Positions 1 to 8,549 of a DNA stretch of 35,738 nt are shown here, one piece after another. Under the pieces are notes generated by a model. It saw nothing but the letters and a program-made list of their open reading frames with translations. It was not told the origin of the DNA and did not search any database. The stretch spans positions 1 to 35,738 of the forward strand of contig URQU01000018.1 in NCBI GenBank assembly GCA_900550055.1. The letters run 5' to 3'. Numbering within the stretch: the first letter of the stretch is position 1; each line of letters starts with the position of its first letter. Origin of the DNA: an uncultured Coriobacteriaceae bacterium. GTDB lineage: Bacteria > Actinomycetota > Coriobacteriia > Coriobacteriales > Eggerthellaceae. Both the position numbers and the translations under genes were made by a program.

Positions 1-77
1 ACCCACACGAACGGGTCGCGATGCGGCAGCACGCGCTCGATAACGTTGCGACCGCAAGGGTATTGGATGGTTTCCAT
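1..77 (-). CDS. fabZ: 3-hydroxyacyl-ACP dehydratase FabZ, N-terminal fragment
   Basis: Only the first 25 codons lie in the window; the gene continues past the left edge. The translation begins METIQYPCGR and contains LPHRDPF, the N-terminal signature of FabZ (LPHR-x-PF), which dehydrates 3-hydroxyacyl-ACP in type II fatty-acid synthesis. The catalytic His/Glu of the hot-dog fold lies outside the window. The ATG at 77 is preceded on the minus strand by an AAGGA ribosome binding site. The gene is 65 bases downstream of fabF and is read in the same direction, so it is very likely the fifth cistron of the fabK-fabD-fabG-fabF operon. FabA is a less likely alternative because of the operon context and the short N-terminus. 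Confidence 0.85.
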   Translation of the reverse strand, partial: METIQYPCGRNVIERVLPHRDPFVW

Positions 78-142
78 GGCAAAATCCTTCGAATGGGGCG
101 CCGAGGCGCCCGCTGGATGTATGGGGTTATGCGCGCTCGACC

Positions 143-1423
143 CTAGAAGGGCGAGATGGCGAGCACGGCGTTGTGGCCGCCGAAGCCGAGCGAGTTGGAC
201 AACGCGACCTTCTGCGGATAGCCCGTCTTGGCCTCGGTGAGCACGTTGACGGGACAATCGGGGTCGGGCTGCGCGAAGCCCGTGGTGGGCGGCACGCACT
301 CGTTGGCGACGGAGAGCGCCGTGACGATGGCCTCGACCGCGCCGGCGGCGCCGAGCGTGTGTCCCGTGGAGCCCTTCACAGACACCACCGGCACCTTGCG
401 ACCCGCCTCCTCGCCGCAAAGCGCAAGCAGCGCATGCGACTCGGTGGAGTCGTTGGCCGGCGTAGCCGTGCCGTGGGCGTTGACGTGGCCAAGGTCGGCA
501 GGCGTGAAGCCGCCCTCGGAGAGCGCCTGGAGCATAGCGCGCTGGATGCCCTCGCCCGAAGGCTCGGGGGCGGTCATGTGGTAGGCATCGCCGGTGGAGC
601 CGAAGCCCGTGATCTCGGCGAGGGGCTTCGCACCGCGCGCCAGGGCATGCTCAAGGGATTCGAGCACCACGGCGCCGGCGCCTTCGCCCGCCACGAAACC
701 GCAGCGACGCTCATCGAAGGGCAGCGAGGCCTGGGCGGGGTCGTCGACCTTGGCAAGCGCGCCCAGGTTGGCGAAACCGGCGATGCAGATGGGGTTGACC
801 GACTCCTCCGAGCCGCCCGCAAGCGCCATATCAGCGTACCCGTGGCGGATGGAGCGCACGGCCGCGCCGATGTTGTGGGCGCCGGTGGCGCAGGCGGTGG
901 TCACATCGATGCACTCGCCGCGCATGCCGTAGCGGATAGCCAAATGACCTGCTGCGATGTTGCCGATCATGGTGGGCACGAACAGCGGGCTGACGCGCTT
1001 GGGGCCCTTATCGTGCAGCGTGTAGAAGCCGCTTTGCAGCTCGTCGATGCCGCCGATGCCCGCACCGAAGATCACCGCCGCGCGCGTGGGATCCTCCTGG
1101 TCCATGTCGATGCCGGACTGGGCCATGGCCTCGTCGGCGGCAACGATGGCGTACTGGACGAAACGCTCGAAGCGGCGTGCCTCCTTTTTCGACAGCCCGT
1201 GCTCGGTCGGGTCGAAATCGCGCACCTCGCCCGCCACATGCACGTCGAAATCGTCGTGATCGAAGTGGGAAATAGCGCCAATGCAGCAGCGTTTGCCCAT
1301 CACCGCATCCCAAAGCGCGTCAACGCCGACGCCGGCGGGCGTGACGGCGCCCATACCGGTGATGACCACGCGGTGGGTGCCATCGGGACGGCGCGTTGCG
1401 GACGTATCGATTACCTGACTCAT
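143..1423 (-). CDS. fabF: beta-ketoacyl-ACP synthase II (FabF)
   Basis: The 426-residue protein condenses malonyl-ACP with acyl-ACP to elongate fatty acids in the cytosol. The thiolase-fold catalytic triad is complete: Cys178 in TTACATG, His317 in NAHGTATPAND and His355 in KGSTGHTLGAAG, spaced as in KAS I/II enzymes. The length is typical of FabF; FabH would be shorter and would have a Cys-His-Asn triad. The ATG overlaps the fabG stop (ATGA, 1420-1423) and is served by GGAGGT inside the fabG 3' end, so the two are translationally coupled. The gene ends with TAG. An N-terminal extension of about 17 residues precedes the conserved RVVITGMGAVTPAG start of the fold. Confidence 0.96.
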   Translation of the reverse strand: MSQVIDTSATRRPDGTHRVVITGMGAVTPAGVGVDALWDAVMGKRCCIGAISHFDHDDFDVHVAGEVRDFDPTEHGLSKKEARRFERFVQYAIVAADEAMAQSGIDMDQEDPTRAAVIFGAGIGGIDELQSGFYTLHDKGPKRVSPLFVPTMIGNIAAGHLAIRYGMRGECIDVTTACATGAHNIGAAVRSIRHGYADMALAGGSEESVNPICIAGFANLGALAKVDDPAQASLPFDERRCGFVAGEGAGAVVLESLEHALARGAKPLAEITGFGSTGDAYHMTAPEPSGEGIQRAMLQALSEGGFTPADLGHVNAHGTATPANDSTESHALLALCGEEAGRKVPVVSVKGSTGHTLGAAGAVEAIVTALSVANECVPPTTGFAQPDPDCPVNVLTEAKTGYPQKVALSNSLGFGGHNAVLAISPF

Positions 1424-2184
1424 AGTGCCAAACCTCCGTCGATGCAGATGACCTGCCCGGTAATGTAGCCGGATTCCTCGCTTGCCAAAAAGCCCACCAG
1501 ATGGGCGACGTCGTCCACCGTGCCGAAGCGCTTCATGGGAATCTGTTCGCCGATGGCATCGCGCTGCTTCTCGGAGAGCGCGGCGGTCATGTCGGTGGAG
1601 ATGAACCCGGGGGCAACGGCGTTGGCCGTGACGCCGCGGGCTGCAAGCTCGCGGGCGATGGTCTTCGTCAGCCCGATGACGCCCGCCTTCGATGCAGCAT
1701 AGTTCGCCTGGCCGGCGTTGCCGCCGACACCGGAGATGGACGACATGTTCACAATGCGCCCGTAGCGCTGCTTCATCATGATCTTGCCCGCGGCGCGGCA
1801 GATATGGAACGTGCCCTTCAGGTTCACGTCGATGACGCGGTCGAAGTCGTCGTCTTTCATGCGCACCATAAGCCCGTCGCGCGTGATGCCGGCGTTGTTG
1901 ACCACGGCATCCAAGCGGCCGAAGGCTTCATGGGCCTGCTCGACCAGGGCGTTCGCCTCGGCCTCGTCGGCCACGCTTGCGGCGATGGCCTCGACCTGCA
2001 CGCCATGCTCGGAAGCGATACGACCGGCCTGCTCGCTCAGCGCGGGAAGGCCCGCCTCGCTCGAGCAGTTCAGGGCCACGTTGAAGCCGGCGGCTGCCAG
2101 ATGCTCGGCAACCGCAAGGCCGATCCCGCGTGAGCTGCCGGTGACAAGCGCCGCGCGGCGGATGGTATCTTGAGATTCGCTCAT
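1420..2184 (-). CDS. fabG: 3-oxoacyl-ACP reductase FabG
   Basis: The 254-residue protein is a classical short-chain dehydrogenase that reduces 3-oxoacyl-ACP with NADPH. The nucleotide-binding TGSSRGIG lies at residues 15-22, NNAG at 96-99, and the catalytic Ser149, Tyr162 and Lys166 (YAASK) are all present. The C-terminus has the FabG-typical YITGQVICIDGG. It lies between fabD (3-base gap) and fabF (4-base overlap), which settles the assignment against other SDR enzymes. It ends with TGA, one of only four in the window, and that TGA is dictated by the ATGA overlap with fabF. The start is supported by AAGGAATAG 4-12 bases upstream. Confidence 0.96.
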   Translation of the reverse strand: MSESQDTIRRAALVTGSSRGIGLAVAEHLAAAGFNVALNCSSEAGLPALSEQAGRIASEHGVQVEAIAASVADEAEANALVEQAHEAFGRLDAVVNNAGITRDGLMVRMKDDDFDRVIDVNLKGTFHICRAAGKIMMKQRYGRIVNMSSISGVGGNAGQANYAASKAGVIGLTKTIARELAARGVTANAVAPGFISTDMTAALSEKQRDAIGEQIPMKRFGTVDDVAHLVGFLASEESGYITGQVICIDGGLAL

Positions 2185-2187
2185 GTG

Positions 2188-3120
2188 CTATTCCTTATCC
2201 TTGGCGTATTCGGAGACGAAGGCATCGAAGGACGCCGCATCCTGGATGCAGGGGCGGGCGGCCTTGCGGTCGATGCGCTTGACCAGGTTCGACAGCACCC
2301 CGCCGAAGCCGACCTCGGCGAACACGGCAGCGCCCTGATCGGCCAAGGCCTGCACGCTTTGCTCGAAGCGCACCGGATGGGTCAGATGATCGACCAGATG
2401 ACGCCGCGCATCCTCGGCGGAAAGCGGCTTTGCATCGACGTTGCAGATAAGCGGGACGGAAGGCTGCTTGAATTCGACCTTCGCAAGATATACGTCCAGC
2501 TCATCGGCGGCGGATTGCATCAGCGGGCTGTGGAACGCGCCGGAGGTTGCCAGGCGCGCATATCGCTTGCCTGCCGCCCCCCATGCCGCCTCCGCTCGCT
2601 CGACGGCGGCAAGCTCACCTGAGACAACGATCTGGCCCGGGCAATTGAAGTTCGCGGGGACGAGCACCTGGCCCTGCGCGCAATCCTTGCACAGCAGTGC
2701 GACCGATTCCTCATCCGCCTTGAGCAGCGCGCTCATCACGCCCGGCCGCTCGGCAGCGGCCTGCGCCATAAGCCGGGCGCGCTCGGCTACGAACGAAAAC
2801 GTTTCCTCATAGGTAAGCATGCCCGAGACCGCCAGGGCGCTGACCTGCCCCAACGAGAACCCAAGCACAGCCTGCGGCTGCACGCCGCGGGCCTGCAGGG
2901 CAGAGGCGATGCCCACGGACAGCGCGCAGGTGGCCGGCTGCGCATACCGGGTGTCGTTGAGCTTCTCGGCAGGTGCGTTGACCATAAGGTCGGCCACGTC
3001 ATAGCCGAGCACATCGGAGGCGCAGTCGAGCACCGCCTTGACCTCGGGGACGCCGAACAGGCTCTCGCCCATGCCGGGCTTTTGGGCGCCTTGGCCCGAG
3101 AACATGAATACCGGATTCAT
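2188..3120 (-). CDS. fabD: malonyl-CoA:ACP transacylase FabD, with variant active-site motif
   Basis: The 310-residue protein transfers malonyl from CoA to ACP to supply extender units. The N-terminal FSGQGAQ motif, Ser89 as nucleophile, Arg116 and His197 (GAFHSPLM) match the FabD catalytic set. The nucleophile elbow reads GFSLGQ instead of the usual GHSLGE, so the residues on both sides of the elbow are changed while the catalytic residues are kept. The start is preceded by AGGGGG. It sits 9 bases after fabK and 3 bases before fabG. The length is normal for a stand-alone FabD, and no fused ACP or KS domain is present. Confidence 0.94.
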   Translation of the reverse strand: MNPVFMFSGQGAQKPGMGESLFGVPEVKAVLDCASDVLGYDVADLMVNAPAEKLNDTRYAQPATCALSVGIASALQARGVQPQAVLGFSLGQVSALAVSGMLTYEETFSFVAERARLMAQAAAERPGVMSALLKADEESVALLCKDCAQGQVLVPANFNCPGQIVVSGELAAVERAEAAWGAAGKRYARLATSGAFHSPLMQSAADELDVYLAKVEFKQPSVPLICNVDAKPLSAEDARRHLVDHLTHPVRFEQSVQALADQGAAVFAEVGFGGVLSNLVKRIDRKAARPCIQDAASFDAFVSEYAKDKE

Positions 3121-3129
3121 GCCAACCCC

Positions 3130-4092
3130 CTACCCGCGCACCGCGTTGGCGTCGGCGGCTTGCTGAAGGCTGCGGGAGCCGACTGCCTGCGCCTGCGCCA
3201 TCAGCTCGTCGATGACCTCACGGGCGGTTTTGCGCTCGTGCACAAGAGCGGCAACCTGGCCGGCCATCATGGAGCCGTTGTCCACATCGCCCTCGACGGC
3301 GCGACGCAGGCTGCCCACGTACATGGCCTCAAGCTCGTCGCCGTTTTTGGTCAAATCGGCCTCCAGTTTGCGCACGTTGCGGGAGAACTTGTTCTTCAAG
3401 CAGCGAACGGGATGCCCGCTGCCGCGCCCCGTGACGATGGTGTCGGAGTCCTTCGCCGCCAGAACGCGCTCTTTATAGGCGTCCGAGACGGTGCACTCCT
3501 CAACGGTAAGGAAGCGCGTGCCCATCTGCACGCCCTCGGCGCCAAGCGCGAACGCTGCCGCCACGCCGCGCCCATCGGCGATGCCGCCGGCGGCGATGAC
3601 GGGGATGGACACGGTATCGCACACGGCAGGGACCAGCGCCATAGTGGTAAGCTCGCCCACATGCCCGCCGCTTTCGGTGCCCTCGGCAACAACGGCATCG
3701 GCGCCCAGGCGCTCCATGCGTTTGGCGAGCGCGGTGGTAGCCACGACGGGGATGACCTTGATACCGGCCTCTTTCCACATGCCCATATAGTTGGCGGGGC
3801 TGCCGGCGCCGGTGGTGACCACATCGATTTTCAAATCGACGAGCAGCTGGGCAAGCTCGGCGGCGTTGGGGTCCATGAGCATGACGTTGGCGCCGATGGG
3901 TTTGTCGGTGATCTTGCGGGCAGCCGCAACCTGCTGCTCCACCCATTCCAGCGGCGCGCCGCCGCAGGCGATGATGCCCAGGCCGCCGGCGGCGCTGACG
4001 GCGCCAGCCAAGCTGGCATCGGCGATGCGCGCCATAGCACCCTGTATGATGGGCTTCTCAATGCCCAAAAGCTTAGTGATACGGGTATTCAT
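3130..4092 (-). CDS. fabK: enoyl-ACP reductase II FabK (FMN-dependent)
   Basis: The 320-residue TIM-barrel flavoprotein carries out the last reduction of the elongation cycle, trans-2-enoyl-ACP to acyl-ACP. The N-terminus (GIEKPIIQGAMARIADASLAGAVSAAGG) and the AEGTESGGHVG segment with His144 match the FabK/nitronate monooxygenase superfamily; His144 is the position of the catalytic His in characterised FabK. Its place as first gene of a fab operon favours FabK over nitronate monooxygenase. No FabI-type SDR enoyl reductase is seen in the window. The upstream gap to rnr is 220 bases, so the operon promoter should lie in 4093-4225. It ends with TAG. Confidence 0.92.
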   Translation of the reverse strand: MNTRITKLLGIEKPIIQGAMARIADASLAGAVSAAGGLGIIACGGAPLEWVEQQVAAARKITDKPIGANVMLMDPNAAELAQLLVDLKIDVVTTGAGSPANYMGMWKEAGIKVIPVVATTALAKRMERLGADAVVAEGTESGGHVGELTTMALVPAVCDTVSIPVIAAGGIADGRGVAAAFALGAEGVQMGTRFLTVEECTVSDAYKERVLAAKDSDTIVTGRGSGHPVRCLKNKFSRNVRKLEADLTKNGDELEAMYVGSLRRAVEGDVDNGSMMAGQVAALVHERKTAREVIDELMAQAQAVGSRSLQQAADANAVRG

Positions 4093-4129
4093 ATACCTAG
4101 GTCCTATTCACGAAAACAGACTTCGAACA

Positions 4130-4143
4130 CGCCTGATAAGGCG
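4130..4143. promoter_or_regulatory. short inverted repeat upstream of fabK (possible operator)
   Basis: CGCCT-GATA-AGGCG is a perfect 5-bp inverted repeat 38-51 bases upstream of the fabK start, inside the only sizeable gap before the fab operon. I could not identify a convincing -35/-10 pair or a match to known FapR or FabT operators. The role as an operator is a guess from position only. Confidence 0.2.
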
Positions 4144-4225
4144 ATGACAACGTACCGGGAAATGGTAGTGCAAGCGGTTGGTATTTCAAGGCAAACGGAA
4201 TTTCTTTCACGTTTTCTTCGGCTGC

Positions 4226-4256
4226 AAAAATAGCATCCCACGCCTCTGACGTGGGA
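4226..4256 (-). terminator. intrinsic terminator after rnr
   Basis: On the minus strand a perfect 7-bp stem (TCCCACG / CGTGGGA, 7-base loop, 4236-4256) is followed by GCTATTTTTG, giving a short T-run at 4226-4230. It lies about 57 bases past the rnr stop and separates the ftsEX-rnr transcript from the fab operon. Confidence 0.75.
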
Positions 4257-4312
4257 CTTTGCAATTAGCTTATTTCACTTGCGAAGCATTTCGGCCCGTG
4301 ACTTGAACTTGT

Positions 4313-6334
4313 TCACGCCAGGCGGAAGTCAAGACGGCCGGCACGGGCATCCGCAGCCTCAAGGACCACATCCACGCGCTGGCCCAATCGAAACACACGG
4401 CCGCTGTCCTGTCCCACCAGCATGCAGCCTGCCGCATCGAGGGCGAAGTATTCGCCGCCTAGATGCCTGGCGGCAACCAAACCCTCTGCGGTGTTGTCAA
4501 GCTTCACGTACATGCCGTACGCGGCAACCCCTGACACCGCCGCCGTGAAGTTCTGTCCGACGAAACGGGCCATGTACTCCACGAGCTTGAGCTCCTGAGA
4601 CTTGCGTGCGGCCTTTTCCGCGACGCGTTCCATATCCGAGGAATGCTCGGCAATCCACGGCAGCGCCGCGACCTCCTGCTCGAAGCGCTGAGGCCGACGC
4701 GTGAGCTGAGCGCGCAGCATACGGTGCACCACAAGGTCCGGGTATCGGCGAATGGGGCTGGTGAAATGCGCATATGCCGCGCTGGCCAAGCCGTAATGCC
4801 CTTCGCACTGCGGTTTGTAGCACGCGCGCTTCATAGCGCGCAACACGAGCGCCTGCACAAGATCGGCTTCAAGCCGCCCCCGGCTTTCCGACAACACCTG
4901 CTGCACGACATGCGGATCACCGGCAACGAACCGCTCAGGGCTGATGCGGTCGAACCAACTGAACTCCGAAAGCACGGGAAGCAAGGCGGCAAGGCTATCC
5001 GGCGAGGGCTTTTCGTGCACTCGATACAGGGCGGGGAAATCACGCTCGTGCAAATGCGCAGCCACCACCTCGTTGGCTAAGATCATGGCCTCCTCGACCA
5101 AGCTGGTAGCCTGGTTCTTGACGCGAAGGTCCACCCCGCAGGGCTTGCCGGCCCCGTCAAGGACCACACGGGCTTCAGGAAACTCGAAATCAAGGCCGCC
5201 GGCAACATGCCTGCGCGCGATTCGCGCCCGCGCGAACTCGCTCAGGCTTTCAACGCGTTGCATGATGGCATCGTCGATGCCCTGTTCCGGCGCACAGCCT
5301 TTCAACCCCCTCACCGTGCCGCAAGCCCCAAGCGGCGCACCCTGCAGCGCGCGAAGCACCTGGCCGTATGCAAGACGGGCGCATGAGCGCATGAGCGCCG
5401 GATACAGGTCGTAGCCGACAGGCTTCCAGTCCTCGTCAAGATACACATCGCATGTCATGCACCTGCGGGTTTCGCCGGGATTGAGCGAGCACAATCCGTT
5501 GGAAAGCTGCTCGGGCAGCATAGGGATGACGCGATCGACCAGGTAGACGCTCGTGGCGCGGCGACGCGCATCAAGGTCAAGCGAGCTGTTCCATTCCACA
5601 TAATGCGACACGTCGGCGATATGGATGCCCAAACGCCATACGGCGCCGTGCTTCAGGAAGTCATCCGCAGGCTCCAGGGAAAGGGCATCGTCGAAATCCC
5701 GCGCATCGGCCGGATCGATGGTGAACACCATGCGATCGCGGATATCCCGATAGCCGGCAGCAAGGGCACCTACTTCATCGAGGACCGCCGCTTGCGCTTG
5801 GGCCAAGGCGCCTTCCGAGAATGCGGTCTCAAGTTTAGCGCGCGCGATGATGGACTCCACTGACACCGTGGCCTCGTCGGCCATGCCGAGCACTTCCTCG
5901 ATGACGCCGCACGCCGCCTCGTGGCGCGACGGATACGCCGTCATGCGAACGCGCACAAGCGCCCCATCCGGGATATCGGGGAAATCGGCGCGCATGGTGA
6001 AGATGTCATACGGGATGTTGCGGTCTTCGGGGACCACCACGCCGAAAGGCTCGGCGACCTCATAGCGTCCCACCACGGTATCGTGCGCCCGATCGATGAC
6101 GCGTAGCACGCGCGCAGCAGGCCGATCGGAGTGGGAGCCGCCGGAAGCCCCGCGCGCGGGAAGCGGCGCGACTTCCACGAGGTCGCCATCGAACGCCCCC
6201 GCCATCTTCGATTCCGGGATGAAGTACTCCCCCTCCGCCGTCCTGACGAAACCAAACGATCCCGCATGGACCACCAGTACGCCGCTAGGATTGGGTCGCG
6301 GACGGCGCCGCGTGTGCTTGCGCGTGCGACCCAT
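4313..6334 (-). CDS. rnr: ribonuclease R
   Basis: The 673-residue protein is a processive 3'-5' exoribonuclease of the RNB family that degrades structured RNA. An N-terminal cold-shock-like OB domain (about residues 18-130) precedes the catalytic RNB domain, whose Mg2+ ligands are visible in TIDPADARDFDDA (Asp207, Asp213, Asp215, Asp216). A C-terminal S1 domain covers about 590-673 (AAYGMYVKL). The N-terminus is very basic (GRTRKHTRRRPRP). The start directly abuts the stop of the S41 protease gene, and the ribosome binding site is weak, so translational coupling is likely. It ends with TGA, the only TGA in the window not forced by an overlap. It is the last gene before a terminator. RNase II is less likely given the basic N-terminus and the motif spacing. 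Confidence 0.94.
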   Translation of the reverse strand: MGRTRKHTRRRPRPNPSGVLVVHAGSFGFVRTAEGEYFIPESKMAGAFDGDLVEVAPLPARGASGGSHSDRPAARVLRVIDRAHDTVVGRYEVAEPFGVVVPEDRNIPYDIFTMRADFPDIPDGALVRVRMTAYPSRHEAACGVIEEVLGMADEATVSVESIIARAKLETAFSEGALAQAQAAVLDEVGALAAGYRDIRDRMVFTIDPADARDFDDALSLEPADDFLKHGAVWRLGIHIADVSHYVEWNSSLDLDARRRATSVYLVDRVIPMLPEQLSNGLCSLNPGETRRCMTCDVYLDEDWKPVGYDLYPALMRSCARLAYGQVLRALQGAPLGACGTVRGLKGCAPEQGIDDAIMQRVESLSEFARARIARRHVAGGLDFEFPEARVVLDGAGKPCGVDLRVKNQATSLVEEAMILANEVVAAHLHERDFPALYRVHEKPSPDSLAALLPVLSEFSWFDRISPERFVAGDPHVVQQVLSESRGRLEADLVQALVLRAMKRACYKPQCEGHYGLASAAYAHFTSPIRRYPDLVVHRMLRAQLTRRPQRFEQEVAALPWIAEHSSDMERVAEKAARKSQELKLVEYMARFVGQNFTAAVSGVAAYGMYVKLDNTAEGLVAARHLGGEYFALDAAGCMLVGQDSGRVFRLGQRVDVVLEAADARAGRLDFRLA

Positions 6335-7624
6335 CTACTCACGCACCATGGATTGCGCGGTTTCCATGGCCAACGACTTCTGATTGTCGTCATCATCGGA
6401 GCGGCCGATGGAGATGTCGGGATTGATGCCCAAACCGTCGATGTCGTGATCGAGCGGGCTTTTGTAGTACGCAGCGGTATAGCGCAGCGCACCGCCGAAC
6501 GTAAGCTCGTGGGTAACCTGCACGGAGCCCTTGCCGAGCGTGGTGGTGCCCACAAGGGTTGCGCGCTCGTTGTCCTTCAACGAAGCGGCGATGACCTCGG
6601 CCGAGGACGAGGTGTTCCCGTTGACCAGCACGACAAGCGGTTTATCGGTAAGGAATTCACCCGTTGCGTTTTTCGTGGTCTCATCCGTGCTTTTCGTGGT
6701 GATGCGCACGATGGTGCCGCTTTTGATGAAATAGCTGGAGATATCCACGGCTTGCGTCAGGTAACCGCCCGGGTTATCGCGCAAGTCCAAAACGAAGGAT
6801 TGCGCCCCCTTCGAATCCAGATCGACGATAGCCTGCCGCACGAGCTGAGCGGAGTTCTGCGTGATCTGCTTGAGCTGGATATAGCCGACGTTGTTGGTGA
6901 GCTCGGTGGTGACGTTTTTCACCGTTTGGTCGGTAACCGTGAGCGTGGTGGTGAACTCGGTGCCCTTGGTGTCGTCAAGGGAAGAACCGCGCCTCCAGGT
7001 GATGACCACCTGCGAACCCTGGTCGCGCTTGATCGCCTGGGTGACTTCCGAGGCGCTCCAGGCATGGCTGCGATCGCCGTCGATGGAAACCACGACGTCG
7101 TTTGCCTGCACGTCGGCCATCTGGGCAGGAGAGCCCTCGAACACGTCCACCGCATAGGCGCTGCCGTTGTACTCGTTGAACAGCACGCCGATACCGCCGC
7201 CGTTATCGGCAGCGTCGGAGGTGGAGGATGAAGCAGCGAAACGGCTGGGATCGTAATAGCGCAGATACGGGTCCTGCGTGGAAACGGCGAACGCATCAAG
7301 CATCTTGGTGGTGGCGGTGTCAAGATCATAGGAATCAAGGCTGTCCTTGTTCACGATGGTCTCAACCTCGCCTACGCGAGCCGAAAGCGAGTTGTAGGTC
7401 TGCTGCGTTTGCGCGGCCTTCGCCTTCGCATCCTGGGTGCCGGTGAGCTGCGTGAGACCCAAGGCGTCGAGCAGCTCCACGTCTCCGCGAACGGCGAAGC
7501 CGCCGACAAATGCGGCGGCTACGACGATGATCAAGCTGAACAGCTTCGCAAGCTTTATGTTGCGAGCCCGCGCCTTGCGCGCGGACGCCGCCATGTTGGC
7601 AAGTTTATCGGTATGCCTTGGCAT
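6335..7624 (-). CDS. S41 family C-terminal processing protease with PDZ domain
   Basis: The 429-residue protein has a basic N-terminus, one membrane anchor (about residues 28-47, LFSLIIVVAAAFVGGFAV), a PDZ domain (about 140-235) and an S41 serine protease domain (about 245-400). The likely nucleophile is Ser340 in GNTSSSAEV, with Lys365 in TLGKGSV as general base, as in CtpA/CtpB. It should act outside the membrane on the C-termini of secreted or membrane proteins. It lies 16 bases downstream of ftsX; Bacillus subtilis also has ctpB next to ftsEX, so the linkage looks old. The start is supported by GAGGAGCATGC. The substrate is unknown; a link to cell-wall hydrolase control through FtsEX is an inference from position. 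Confidence 0.9.
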   Translation of the reverse strand: MPRHTDKLANMAASARKARARNIKLAKLFSLIIVVAAAFVGGFAVRGDVELLDALGLTQLTGTQDAKAKAAQTQQTYNSLSARVGEVETIVNKDSLDSYDLDTATTKMLDAFAVSTQDPYLRYYDPSRFAASSSTSDAADNGGGIGVLFNEYNGSAYAVDVFEGSPAQMADVQANDVVVSIDGDRSHAWSASEVTQAIKRDQGSQVVITWRRGSSLDDTKGTEFTTTLTVTDQTVKNVTTELTNNVGYIQLKQITQNSAQLVRQAIVDLDSKGAQSFVLDLRDNPGGYLTQAVDISSYFIKSGTIVRITTKSTDETTKNATGEFLTDKPLVVLVNGNTSSSAEVIAASLKDNERATLVGTTTLGKGSVQVTHELTFGGALRYTAAYYKSPLDHDIDGLGINPDISIGRSDDDDNQKSLAMETAQSMVRE

Positions 7625-7640
7625 GCATGCTCCTCAAGCG

Positions 7641-8549
7641 CTACACCTTCAGATAACGACGCATGGCGAAAGCCGAGCCGATCAAGCCGATGACCAGGCC
7701 GAACACCGCGAGCATCACATAGAACATAGCGAACGTGCCAGCAGAAAGGTCGATGGGCAGCCATGTCAGCGCATCCTGCAGCTTAGGCATGGCCACATTG
7801 CGCAGGACCTCGAGGGTGCCGATGGCAAGCGCCGCGCCGACGATGGCGTGCAGCGCGCCCTCCATCAGGAACGGCCCTCGGATGAACCCGTTGGAGGCGC
7901 CCACCAGACGCATGATGGCGATTTCCTTGCGGCGCGCCAGAATGGCCAAGCGGATGGTGTTGTTGATGAACACCAACGCGATGAAGATGAGCAGGCCCAC
8001 AAGCGCAACGCCGATGACGCGCACATAGCTGGTCAGCTGGAACAGGCGGTCGACCGTCTTCTCGCCGTAACGCAGCGAATCGGAGGGGTTGGAGGGATTG
8101 TCGCAGATCTTCTGGAACGTGTTGTTCGCCTCGATCTGAGCGGCGACATCCTCGACCATCTTCGGGTCGGACAGCTCGACATCGATGGAAGCCGGCAACG
8201 GATTCTGACCGTCAAGGGACTCGGCGATATCGGAGCTGGAAGACGACTTGAAGTTCTCCAGCGCCTGATCCTTATCGGTGTAGCTGACATTGGCGACCGA
8301 CGACATGGATTTGATGTCGGATTGCAGCGACTGCACATCCGAGCTGGATGCGCTATCGGCGATCCAGACCGTGATGTTGACTTCCTGCTCTACGGACTTC
8401 ACCACGTTGTTGACCACCGAGCCGCCCACCAGGAAGATGCCGATGATGAGCAACGACAGGAAGATGGTGACGATGGAGCCGAGCGCAGTGGAAAGGTTGC
8501 GCGTGAAGCCGGTCAGCGACTCTTTGAGGAAATAGAAGAAACTAGACAT
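7641..8549 (-). CDS. ftsX: cell division protein FtsX
   Basis: The 302-residue protein has the FtsX topology: a short cytoplasmic N-terminus, transmembrane segment 1 (about 21-48), an extracellular domain (about 50-172), and segments 2 to 4 at about 175-200, 230-248 and 273-296. The conserved cytoplasmic loop RRKEIAIMRLVGAS follows segment 2. FtsX pairs with the FtsE ATPase to activate extracytoplasmic peptidoglycan hydrolases at the septum or side wall. The start overlaps the ftsE stop by 8 bases, and GAGGGG inside ftsE serves as ribosome binding site, so the two subunits are coupled. It ends with TAG. Confidence 0.95.
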   Translation of the reverse strand: MSSFFYFLKESLTGFTRNLSTALGSIVTIFLSLLIIGIFLVGGSVVNNVVKSVEQEVNITVWIADSASSSDVQSLQSDIKSMSSVANVSYTDKDQALENFKSSSSSDIAESLDGQNPLPASIDVELSDPKMVEDVAAQIEANNTFQKICDNPSNPSDSLRYGEKTVDRLFQLTSYVRVIGVALVGLLIFIALVFINNTIRLAILARRKEIAIMRLVGASNGFIRGPFLMEGALHAIVGAALAIGTLEVLRNVAMPKLQDALTWLPIDLSAGTFAMFYVMLAVFGLVIGLIGSAFAMRRYLKV

